Source: Nautilus pompilius
Taxonomy: Eukaryota; Mollusca; Cephalopoda; Nautilida; Nautilidae
NCBI GenBank assembly: GCA_018389105.1
Contig: JACATO010001086.1
Coordinates: 124,001-188,000, forward strand
Reading direction: 5' to 3'
Length of the DNA: 64,000 nucleotides
The position numbers were made by a program, and so were the translations under genes. Within the stretch, counting starts at the first letter, position 1. Each line of letters begins with the position of its first letter. Of the stretch, positions 35,112-46,242 are shown piece by piece. A model generated the notes under the pieces. That model saw nothing but the letters and a program-made list of their open reading frames with translations, did no database searches and was not told the origin of the DNA.

Positions 35112-37490
35112 GATAGTCCAGCTAATCATTGGTCAGTCATACTGGACCTCAGATGATTCTTAATGAGCTTTAATTTCGAAAATGATTTCTCATCACCAGC
35201 CACTGATACTGGTATTGTTAGCAAAAATCATATGACTATTGTGGTGTTAGGATATATTCCTTCTAAATGGCGATCATAAATGAATTTTAAAATGTCTTTT
35301 GTCCTCTATTATCTTCAAGAAGTTTGCAAATCGGTTTCAATTCTTCAAACAAGTCGATTGCTTCAATATCAGATTTTTTATCCGCCATTAGAACAATTTC
35401 CAAACTCTTACAATATTGAAGCAAGGTTTCAGGTTTGCAATTAGTCAAATGACTCAGTGATATATTGAAAGCTAACACTATAATTTTCTATTTGTTCAAA
35501 TCAGTCGGTCATTGATTCTATAGCTGCAATCAACAATAGTATTTTAAAAATTCAGTCTCAAATTTTTTTTCAGAATTTTGCAGCAGCATCTCATCTAAAC
35601 TTTCATAATCGAAGAGTTGTTTTTCTAATCATTTTTACGAATCCGTCTTTCAGGAGGTGACTCTGCTGGTATTTTATTAGCATCTGCGAGCTCCTGGGCA
35701 ATAATTTTCATTTCAGTAAATCTATTTTTGATAGTTTTGTAAAAATTTCAATACTCATTTGACAGCCAAATTAATGTCAGTGTTTACTGACTGCGATCGT
35801 TTGCTCACAGGATTTATTGTGCTTAAATTTTGTACCATATTATTATGCAGCAAATAATTCATAGTCAGCTAAGTTTGCTAAAGATTCTGCATTAACTCTT
35901 GTTTTGATACCATGTTACCTATTAAATTTCCGTCATCTTTGATGAACAACCAAAGCGTCATAGATTTCTCCCAAATGAAATGGAATTGGTCATATCGCAT
36001 CAATACCTGACTCCCAACAAGCATCACAAAGTTGCTTCAAAGTTAAAGATGGTTATAATTTTAATAGGATAGTCCATCTATCTGTGGATGCTGAGATGTA
36101 GAGTTGTTTTACTAAACCAAAAAAATGAAATATTGCATTTTGCTGCATAATTTTCAACTAAGTTTAAAGAATGGGAACTGCATGGAACATAAAATACTTG
36201 TGGATTTATATTTAATATGTATTTTTTAATTCAATTTTTTTACCATCCATATTTGTGCCATTGTCATAACATTGACCATGCATGTTATCTATATTTATAT
36301 TAAGTTTCAAGAGTTCCCCCATTATTCATTGACATAGACGTCGTCTTCCAGTTTTATCATCAATTTCAACAGAACCCAGGAAATGTTCTTGAATATCATC
36401 AGAACTTGTAGATGCAAACCGCACTATAATGGTCAGTTGTTCCTTGTGGCTACAGACAGGAGTGCAGTCTAAAATTTATTGAATAATACAATACATTTTG
36501 CAACATATTCAGAATTTTATTTTTACCTTTTTGTAAATCAGTTGAATCGATTAACTTTGGATGCAAGGGCCGAGGAAATGTACTCTTTGTTGCTTACTTT
36601 CAATCCTGTCTAAACGATCTTTAATTGTGTTATAAACAAGATGAACAATTCCATTATCTTTTTTAAATTTCTGATACCAGGTATGTTTATTCTAGATGAA
36701 GAGCTACAAAGTGCAAGATTCTATGTAGCTATACAACATATTATTGCGCATAACCAAATTAATACTGATCTCCAACATTGAGATTCTTTATCGATAATTT
36801 GTTGATTTTGTGTCTTGGGTTTAATGTAATTTTAATTGAATTATCATCTCTTGCTAATTTGAAAAAAATGTAAAATGTGAGCATCTGAATTTTCATAGCG
36901 TTGTAACTCATTTGAAAGATTCTTCCAATCTTTAAACCCAGCTGTTGACACTATTCCACTGTTAACAATCTGTTTTGTAAATAGTCTACAGCAGAAGCAG
37001 TGAACAGAATCATTTTTGACTGAATATACAAGCTCTTAATGACTTCGCCATTTTACAAGGTACATTGATAATATACTTTTGAAAATTTTCTCCTGGTTTC
37101 ATCTTGTGGGAAATCAGACGTTTTTATTTGCACTGGTCCTTTTTAATGTAGTGTATTCTAATTGCATCTGAAATTATCAGTGGCCACTCACCTGGATCAT
37201 CTGGTATTTTTATTGCTTCTACTACAGATTCAAAGGACGTTCTCTCTTATATCATCTTTGCCAACTTCAACAATTCTAGCATCATCGACGGTAATAGTTC
37301 TCTCATATCAGCTGTTGGAGCAGGAAGCGACTTTGACGAAGTTGGTGGTCTTGAATCTGCTTCTGATACATTATGGCTCTCTTTTTTGAAATATCTCGTG
37401 AGACTTTCAACATCCTTCCTTTTTGCTTCTCTAATTTTTTATATGCTGCACCAGATAATCATTTATAACAGTACATTTTAGCTGCAAAAA
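35112..37490 (-). mobile_element. hAT transposon, ZMYM1/TTF-zinc-finger type, broken and split by the Tc1 element
   Basis: On the minus strand from 37,470 the pieces run in family order: a lysine-rich start with ESLTRYFKK; DDPGEWPLIISDAIR near 37,190; the TTF-like stretch RKFSKVYYQ and NGEVIKSL near 37,050; and a catalytic region full of interruptions. The C-terminal dimerisation part follows: LLQYCKSLEIVLMADKK and DLFEELKPICKLL at 35,430-35,300, then IPVSVAGDEKSFSKLKLIK near 35,200. Sequence stops abruptly at 35,112, next to the TA that flanks the Tc1 element, so Tc1 landed in this hAT copy. The remaining end should lie left of 33,500, but no terminal repeat was recognised. Many stops and frame changes show it is dead. 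Confidence 0.8.
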
Positions 37491-39170
37491 AATTTTATTT
37501 GAGGCCCAAATGGAAAAAAATGTGTACACATCTGTTATTATACTGTTAATGCACTTTGTGTACTTTCCCTTGAGAACTAACTACCATGATCTTACCTCAA
37601 AATTTATAGAAAATGAGAAACATCTGCATTAATTGTAGCAGCACATAAAAAACCATTCTCATAAGGAGGCCGCCATCCTGAAAACATTTAGTGAAGTCAC
37701 CCATTCAAAACAGTCGAAAATTGGAAGTGATTGAGTAAAATGAATGTAGAAACGTTATCTCATCATCTGTGTCGTTGCAAGTTTGTATGTAAGGCCACCA
37801 GCATTTTTTAAACATGGAAATCATCTGTTTATCCAAAAGCCTATTATTAAAAGGCAGCGGACAACGTAAAGTGTGCAGCCTATTTTTCCTGCTGAAAATA
37901 GTCATCTCCAACAAAGAGCCATGTCCGCTTAATATGAAAGTTTCATTAATAATAATATAGACTAGGAGGAAGTTTATCTGTATTGTATTTATCAGTTGCT
38001 TAACTATATAATGAAAATTGAAATTAAAATCATGATTACATTATTTTTAAATGCAGTAAATTACGAATCAGTTATCTATTTTGCCGCCAGCAAGCAGAAT
38101 GGTTTACAGAATATCTACAATAGTAACCGGATGAGCATCTTAAGTGAATCATCAAATGAGTTTAACAAGAAAAAAATATAAATCTGTTTGGTTATAATAG
38201 ATATAAAAGTATACATACTATAGTTGTGTTGATATAGATCACTGTCATTGGTTTTCAGGCTTTATATAAAGCAAAAAGTTCAAATACAATTATTTCTTTT
38301 GTTTTGTATATTATCTGTAATGATAATATATTGTGAATTTATTATATACGCCTCTCGGTTGCAATTAATTGTTATTCATGCATATCTTGTGCGTTTCCAT
38401 AACACTTTCCAATAATCAATTTTTCCTGATTTTATGTGGTATGTCAGCGCATTTTCAATGTCGCCTTTCCAACATTTTCCCTGTGACAATTTTTTCTACG
38501 CTAATTGTTCGCTTAACTCAAACTGCAGAAGTATTTACAGATTCTCTGTCTGTGGACCTTTAGTCACGACATTTAAAACAATCCCAGTTCTCATTCAGCG
38601 GTTAATTCTTGTCCATCCACACGTGATGTGATTGTGGAAGTCAGCACCTAATTCTATTTGACTTCACGTTAATTATTTCAAATTTCGGGTCTGGTCCGAA
38701 TATTCTATAAAACAGAAAACCAATCCCACTTAAATTAGATTGGAAAATAATCAAATAAATGCATAAATTAAATGACTTTGACCTAACGATTATTAGTAGT
38801 AGCAGGGTTAATGCACTTAGAATTGTCGTGTCTTTATTTGTCTGTATAATGAATAGTAAAAACAGTTTGTGCCTGCAGATTTCTCCTTGATTTGTCCTCG
38901 TCTTTTGTTCACATATTTCGTGTCAGCGAGTATTTTGGTGTTTCTGCATCGTTCTGTGATATACGGCTACATCACTACTTCGGAAGCTGTTCCAGATCGT
39001 GTTTCCATAGCATCGCCTTCTTCAAGTCTGGATAGTAAGCGGACGGGAACACGAGTCTGCTTACAGCATCAAGCCGATTTATAGAAGCTGATTTACTCGA
39101 ATTCCTTACGATGTCACGGGCGGATCAGTATCAGCATCGTCTCGGTTCTGCGATGAGGTCTGAGGAAATG
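37491..39170. other. AT-rich DNA, no gene identified
   Basis: Mostly AT-rich. An open frame at 38,869-39,084 (plus) of 71 residues has no known domain and no splice support. Confidence 0.4.
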
Positions 39171-39189
39171 TAAAATCTAACAGAGAAAA

Positions 39190-40215
39190 GCTTTTAAAAT
39201 GATTGTCGAAGGAGGTTTTGGTGTTTCTGCAGCAAAGGAAACTGCATGGTTAATTATCAGACTTGACTCCAAATATTTTCTCTCAATTAAGGGGAAAGCT
39301 GCTCGGTTGGAGAAGGATTTCGTACGGAGAAAGCTGTCGAGGTGTTTGAAAAGGTGGTAGTTTGTGGGAGGAAGGTCTGGTGGATAGGCTGGGTGAGGGA
39401 GAACTTGGTACCCAAAAAGATTCAGTTTCTGAAGAGGCACGAGGACGAGCATCGTCGTTGAGCAGGACTGGGCCTCTTCGATTCACCAATTCCGGCTGTC
39501 GTCGGGAGAGTTTCTGATGAACAATGTTTAATTCACGACAGAACCTTCAAGCTGTGATGGTTTAGCCAGGTAGGAAGAAGTCATAGTGGATGATACCAGT
39601 TGCAGTTCACTAGACAGTGATCGTCACCTACTTGGCTGGCGGCTTGGTTTTGGGATGTGGTTAAGGCCCCTTGTCTCTCGAGCCCCTGCGCTGATCGATT
39701 GCGATTGTCGTAAAGGATCCATTTTTTTTTTCATCACACGTGGTGATGATTCGTTGAAGAAATGAGTCGTTTTTGTTTGTTATGACAGGCGAAGAGCAGA
39801 TCTCCAATCGACGATTTTTGTTGTTGTTCATTCAACTCGTGAGTCACCCACCTGTCAGGTCTTCTCACCTGGCCGATTGCGTCAAGATGCCGGAAACAGT
39901 TGCAGTGCTTACATCGAGCTCTCCATCAATTCCTCGCACTGTTTATCTTGGATCGTCTTCAACTGCGGCTTCCAGACGGTCGTCATCACAGCCGGAAGGA
40001 CGACCGCTACGTTCCTCCTCTTAGAGGCTCACATCTCCTGATCGAAACTTCGCAGACCATCGTTGTACTGTGCGCTCATTCACTGTGTCCTCGCCCCTCG
40101 CCTGCTTAATGTGACGAGTCGCCTCACTCCATATGTGGCCGAGTTTGAACTCGTGAAGCAAAATGGCACGAAACCATTTTCTATCCCTGCTTCTCTCAGA
40201 ACCATGAAACAAATA
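39190..40215 (-). mobile_element. Mariner relic, Hsmar1/SETMAR-like
   Basis: Read on the minus strand, the order is that of Hsmar1 transposase. KWFRAILLHEFKLGHIWSEA and NERTVQRWSAKFRSGD are at 40,180-40,025, KKWILYDNRNRSAQ near 39,720, and VNRRGPVLLNDDARPRA at 39,485-39,435. The next part, QKLNLFGYQVLPHPAYPPDL followed by a THYHLFKHLDSFL-like stretch, runs to about 39,300. Family members have LHDNARPH and HPPYSPDLSPTDYHFFKHLD at these places. Several frame changes break it, and no terminal repeats are visible. This is an old dead copy. Confidence 0.85.
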
Positions 40216-41263
40216 AGATATTATTTACATTGTATAATCCTAAATCTTGCTTTGAAAGATATCGATTATTGCAAAATGTGCCAGAGTTCCCTTGGTCCAT
40301 CTTTCTATCTCTGTATCGTCTATTAATTCACCGCCAGATTTGTTTCCTAAATTAAAATCGGTAAAAGTAAAGTTTAACCGTCTATAAAGTAAAACTTGAG
40401 CTGATGTTAATTTTGAAAATGTCAGAGATGTTTTTAAATAGCAAAATCCTCATGAGTCAATATGACTTCTCAAAAGAAAATGTTATACATTAATTTCCTC
40501 TTCCTATTTCCGTTGTATGTAGGTGAATTTCCTCCTGTAAAGCTACATGAATTTTTTTACTGCCATCACCGGCCGACCGTGTAAACCTCCTGTGTAATAG
40601 TGAATGTACCACAGGTAGAGAAAGCATCCGATCCATGTCTCCGTGAAGAAGAAGCAGTTTATGTGGAAGATCCACCGTATAGAACTAACAGAGAAGCCCC
40701 TACACTAGGGTGATGACTACAGAACTTATTTAAATATCAAAATTCCTGCTATGACATGGGGTGAACTTTTGCATATAAAACATTAATATAAGCTCGTTTT
40801 TTATTTCTGTTAAAAAAAGTTGCCCCAGGCTGCCAAATAAAGATTTTCATTTTATGCTCTAATGGGGCAAATTTCATAAATATTGATGTATTGGCATTCT
40901 CATAGAAATTTATTCATAACTGATACAGTGTTTGGGTCTCTTCTGTTCTTTGCCCTCTACCTAACTCTAGGGTTGCAAGATGCTAAGAAATAGCTATTTT
41001 GGTAAATCATGTGATTTATGGGTGAAAGAAAAATCAGCGTATGGAAATTAGAAAACAGTGTTGAATTGGCTTTCGTGAGAGGTGGATGTGCGACGTGCGT
41101 TTTAGTGTCGAAAATTTGGTTGTTTATATATTGAATTAACTTGAAAAAATGCATGATATTTAAATTTCTCCTATTTTTAAATTTTACTTTTTATAAAGTT
41201 AATAATTTTATATTATTTTTCCTTTTCATTTTCAGATTAACTCCTATAATAAAGTTTAGTCTA
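40216..41263. other. AT-rich DNA between two transposon relics
   Basis: No gene. The left end of the hAT-like element that follows may lie near 40,700-40,770 (a GGGTGAACTTTTG string there has a weak inverted partner near 43,090-43,100), but the match is too poor to call. Confidence 0.3.
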
Positions 41264-42967
41264 ATGGCTGATTTTAAGTCAAGTGATACAATAGACAAAA
41301 ATGCTAAAATTTGGGCCAAAAATTTGCCAAGTACGACTAAAAGACATAAAAGAAATTTGCCAAGAATTGAAAATTTCAAAGATTACGTTAGGTTACCTTT
41401 AAAAGGAGATGTTTTAGGATGTTACCATACACTACTTGATAATGAAAAATCAAAACAAAAAAGAGTTTAAATTATTCATGAAGAATTAATTAATCTATGG
41501 AAGAAGATGATTTTTCCATACTCAGTGAGCAGTCAATCATTGCTCATATTAATAAATTAATATTAGAATATGAAAAAAATCAAAGTTATCCAAAAGAAGA
41601 ATTTTAAAAAAAATTAGATACTGTATTTGACATTACAAAGCCAGAGGACAATGGTTGTGTGAAGAAGACAAGAAACTTTATGAAAAACAGATCGAATCTG
41701 AAGGAAAAATAGGCTACGCAACTCATAAACCAGCTCCAATTTCCTCAAATCATCCATCAAAAAGACAGAGATGCACTCAAAAAGACAATAAAACTGTGCT
41801 ACAAGATGATATAAAAGATGACAAATCAAGTAGTTCAACCACCAATTCCGATACCAGTTCTAATGAAAGCATCTATGAATCTTCCCCTAAAGCAAAGCAA
41901 AAATTTTCTATGTCTCTGCCTACCAAATTAGTTACTGAACTATCACTTTATACTCATAAAGCATCAAAAGTTTGTTTAAATCTTGCAAAAGAGGGGATAA
42001 ATCTGCCAACTCCTTCTCAGTCTGGAATATTCAAACGTATGATTAGATGTGGGGAAGAGCAAAAGTTGAAAAATAAAAAATCTTCTTAGAGAAAGATTAC
42101 TGCTTGAATTTTGATGGAAAAAAGGTTACCAGGAGAAAAAGGAAATAGTAAAGCATGGAGAAGAGTATCAAGTTGTATGCCTTCAAAGTCCCACAAAAAA
42201 ATTAAATTAGGGGTGGTTAGATGTGAAAGTGGTTCAGCCGAAAGTATATTTAAAGGAATTGTTAGTATTCTTGACGACAATGATGCATGGTCTAGCATCA
42301 AAATGATCATTTGTGATACTACTGCTGTAAATACTGGCCATATTAAGGTGTTGTAGTTAGAATACAGCAAAAAATGTTACAAATGGGTCTAAATGTACCT
42401 CAGTACATAGGTTGCCAACACCACGTTTTGGACAGAATATTGAAACATGTTCTTGACTTTTATCTTGATAAGCGTACCACAGGTCCTAATTTGAATTATA
42501 AATTTAAAGATGAAATAACTGAAGGGTATGAGGTCTTAAAATAATCGTATACTCTGGAGGTAGAGATGCCAGTTGTGGAAAATCCTAGATGGAGGGATGA
42601 TTTCAGGTTCCTTTATATTCTATGCTTTGCATTTCGACAATATAAGGAAAATCGCAAATTACCGAAAATAATTTGGCGATCTCTACCATCAATTCATAGT
42701 GCTCGATGGAATTCCAGAGCAATTTATTCCCTTATTGCTTATTTTCTGTTCCCAAACTGGAGAGCAATACTTGAAAAACCAGTTACTTTCATAGCTTTTG
42801 GTTGGCAGGAAGTATGGTTTTCTAACCAAAAATTTAAGAATGAAATATATGACAAACTCCTGTCAAATATTAAAGAAACTAAGTGCAGAACTGCTGAAAA
42901 ATGCTTCAAAACTCACTGGTCCCAAGAAAATTCTGTTATTGATATACCGCGATCAAGCAACTTCTAA
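41264..42967 (+). mobile_element. Degenerate hAT-like transposase, subfamily uncertain
   Basis: Plus-strand pieces begin MADFKSSDTIDKNAKIWAKN at 41,264 and continue in shifting frames. They include IICDTTAVNTGHIKVL near 42,305-42,355, IGCQHHVLDRILKHVLDF near 42,408-42,460, and SARWNSRAIYSLIAYFLFP near 42,697-42,755. A D-[ST]-T-x-x-[NM]-TG block, then CxxH, then RW is the order seen in hAT transposases, and similar proteins are abundant in invertebrate genomes. Stops and frame changes separate the pieces. Another DDE superfamily is possible. Confidence 0.55.
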
Positions 42968-45370
42968 TTATTTTAATGTTTTGGAAAATTAAAAAAACAC
43001 TATATTTAAAACTTTAAGTCTAACCCTGGGGGAACTTTTTTTCAAAATTCAGAAGAATGATCAGCATATTCTTAATTCGCACAAAAAAGTTCATCGAATC
43101 CCACTGCAGGGTAATAAAATATTTTTGTCATTACCCTACCCTACACGTGTTACTGCGTCACCCTCGTATATTTGATAACATTAATTCAAGATATAAAACA
43201 TATATACATTAGTAGATTACTTTTAAATGGATACCTGAGAATTAACTGGACGAAGATGTTGACAATAAAGAAAAAGTTTAAACTTTAAAAGTCAGAGTTG
43301 CTAATAAATGAGATGTCCTCTGTGTAATCTCGGATTTTCATTTTGAGGTGTCGGATTTTATCAGGAATACCAAATCCGAGAGAAGATTTATGACAAAAAC
43401 GGCGCTAATGTCGATTTGTCTTCTGAGCATGATCTCTGCCGGACCTATTTCGACAGGTTCTTCTTGTCAATCTTCAAACACTTTGTAAAAGTTCACTACC
43501 AGAACACCGATGAAGCTTCTTCGTCAAGTCGCCTTTCCCGTAATGTAATTAAACATATAAATTTTGGGATTTGCTATGTGACGGTAAATACATGAGCATT
43601 TGAAAAATACTCATTATAAAGCCAAGTTATCTCCATGCTGAATAAAGTAACCTATAATAGTAATGATAGGCAATAAGAGTCATTTATCCTTTTAGGAGAC
43701 GCAGACTTTCCTTTTAGCAGGTACAGTAACATGGGGAGATATCTTATCACGACCCTTTTTACTTCTAATAGTAAATAAAATTTGATAATTCTTGCAAATG
43801 GAACATAAGTGAATCAAAATTGGAATTGAATCGGTTAGACGACTGAATAGAATTTTTCCTGATTTAAATCTAATCGAGAACATACGGTCGGTAATGGGGA
43901 AACATACTGACAAACATTAATATAATAATTAGAAGAGAATTGGCGGAAATCACTAAGGAAGATTGAAGAAATATTTATCATCAGTAGAAACAGTTCGAAG
44001 TAGAATGAAATCTATCGTTATAACTAAAGGTTAATGGACAAAATAATAATAAAAAAACAAAACTTTGTAGTTCTACTGCATATCTACGGTTACAATTTCA
44101 CCTGTATTCAAATCTTTATTTATAAAAGTATAAATTATCGAAAGTTATTCAGGGGGCCAATTAGACTGGCGAAAGCTGTAGAAATGTTGGAATATAAAAT
44201 ATATTGAAAATTTGTATAAACGTAACTCTCCAAAATCGGGTAAAATTTAAATGGATTGAACTTCTATTGTAATGTTTGCATGGCTGGAAAATATCATTTT
44301 AATTTTAATATTAATTTAAATATAAAATAGCTAAGGACCGAATTCCTTCTGCATGAAATATTTTTTGCTAAACCGGACCAGTGTTTTTGGGAAGGCGTAT
44401 AAATAACTGTCTCAAGTGCAGTCATCAGTTCACTTAAAGCAACGGTTATGTTTTATGCCGTCTTTATTCCTAGGGTTAATCACATGACTTTGACGAATAA
44501 AGATCGTACATAGCAAACCACGTGACGCGTCACATGACTGGAGCCAGGCGTTGCGCCTCCAGACGAAAGATAAATTACTTTATGCTTCCTCGCCTTTAAG
44601 TCTGACAAAAATGGGGAGGGCTTCCGATGCCGTATTCTCCGGTGAGATTGTTTACAGCTTCAGATGCATCAACACAACGTAACATTTCCACCTTTCGAAT
44701 ATTTTTACTGAAACTGTTTTGTTTTTGTTGTAGAGGAAACCAAGGTGAAGATGTGGACATGATGATCGCTTCTCGCTGGCCAGTGGCAATAAACTTCTGT
44801 GATTAATGAACACGAAATCGGATTTGCGTTGCTACATGCTGAGTATGTATGTGTTTGCTTCACGTGGCTGGGGTCAACTTTTAAACTACAGGGCGCTAAA
44901 TTAAAATGCTAACCAATGAGTACTATGTTTCATTTCGAAAACTTGGCATTTTTGGTAAACGGTATTTTCTAAATAAAAAAAGTGCTTTTATTGTATATAA
45001 CAAAATTATTTTAGTCAATAAACTACAATAACTAACTAGCGTAGGCGTCTGGTGTAATCAGAGCTTAGGAATAACGGTGGAAGCTTCGTTGTACAGTCGG
45101 TTTCTAGCAGCTCCGAGACCATAACAGACGGGTTAACCAAACTGAGTGCGCATAGGCAGGAAAATCACATGAATAGGATTTGCGGAATTGGACACTGGTG
45201 ACGCCGGTAACCCTATGCGACGACAGGTGTCGTGTTCCTACTCTGGATACACATTCACAGAGCTCTCAGATATAGCAGCCTGCAAACAGAGTTTCTCCAC
45301 AAGTTCGCGTAGCACTGGTGCAGATATACTCCATAGCAATGGATCTAACTTAGGGATGATTTTAAGAACC
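42968..45370. other. AT-rich DNA; left part of duplication copy B
   Basis: No gene is seen. From about 43,700 it is colinear with copy A. A plus-strand core-promoter-like arrangement sits at 44,398-44,430 (see findings). 44,440-44,880 is less AT-rich, with no coding signal. Confidence 0.4.
43830..44040 (+). mobile_element. Tc1-like transposase scrap (copy B counterpart)
   Basis: The plus strand near 43,855-43,900 reads FPDLNLIENIRSVMGKHTDK, again the Tc1 C-terminal signature. It is followed by decayed C-terminal sequence. Its position relative to the choline transporter matches the scrap near 14,890, so it was present before the segmental duplication. Confidence 0.65.
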
Positions 45371-45376
45371 TTTATT
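45371..45376 (-). terminator. SLC5A7: Candidate poly(A) signal of the choline transporter gene
   Basis: TTTATT on the plus strand is AATAAA on the minus strand, about 345 bases after the stop codon, and is the first canonical signal downstream. Its use is inferred. Confidence 0.4.
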
Positions 45377-45720
45377 CATCACAGGGATATTCGTGGAGAC
45401 CCATCCAACCCACAAACCTTCAGTGATTTTGTCCGCACTTCAGAAGAGACAGATTCATTTTACTACCAAAACCGGTGGAAGTTGATGTAGAAATTCAAAA
45501 AAATGTTTTTGGAATCGGAACAAGGTAACCCCTTAAAGAATGCGCACCTGTCGATTTTCCCGGTTAGTGCCACACCTTAACAAACTGGGTGGAAGGTGAT
45601 GCGCAAGACATTGAAGCTGATCCTCTACAAGGTGGGATGACTGCGTGAACAGCTTCCTGGAGATTCAAAGAAACACTAAACTAGGATATAACGAGAGGAA
45701 TTATAAACGTTTTAAAAGGT

Positions 45721-46242
45721 TTACATGGTGGATGTTTTCAGTAAGTCTTCTCCTGCATCTTCACCGGGTGCCAGCTGTCTTTCCTTCATCCCAACTTTCT
45801 TGTCACTGGACACCTCCACACAGTGTAACACATCAAATCGCAGTGGAACAATCTTCCTCGTGAACAGAAATCTAGCGAGGAGGGAAAACGACACGATGCC
45901 CAAAAAATTGACCAACATGGACAACGTCTTGAATGGGAACAGCTGACCGGACGTTTCACCGTAGAACGGGTATCTTATAACCACAGGTAAACCTATCAAG
46001 GGCTCGCCTCCACCTATTCGAAGAATCAGACTGATCAGGTATCCGGACAAACAGCCGTAAGAATTCACAGACTTGAACCACAGTACGCAGGTGAGCTGGG
46101 GAAACATGACGACATAGATTAAATCGGCACAAATAATAAGCAGCCCGTAAACTGAGTTTGTAGTGATGGCGAGAGCAGCCCCTAAAGTTCCAGATACAAC
46201 TATAGATATCCTCATCACCCATCTTTCTTCTCTGTCTGAAGC
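45721..46242 (-). CDS. SLC5A7: Choline transporter exon 8 and stop
   Basis: 522 bases, residues 357-529 and TAA at 45,723-45,721. Begins ASDREERWVMRIS (acceptor TTTCACAG/GC) and covers the last helices, the GGEP motif with its conserved glutamate, and a short cytosolic tail rich in K/R and then acid residues, ending GEDLLKTSTM. The terminal S-T-M could weakly mimic a PDZ ligand, which is speculative. Confidence 0.93.
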   Translation of the reverse strand, partial: ASDREERWVMRISIVVSGTLGAALAITTNSVYGLLIICADLIYVVMFPQLTCVLWFKSVNSYGCLSGYLISLILRIGGGEPLIGLPVVIRYPFYGETSGQLFPFKTLSMLVNFLGIVSFSLLARFLFTRKIVPLRFDVLHCVEVSSDKKVGMKERQLAPGEDAGEDLLKTSTM

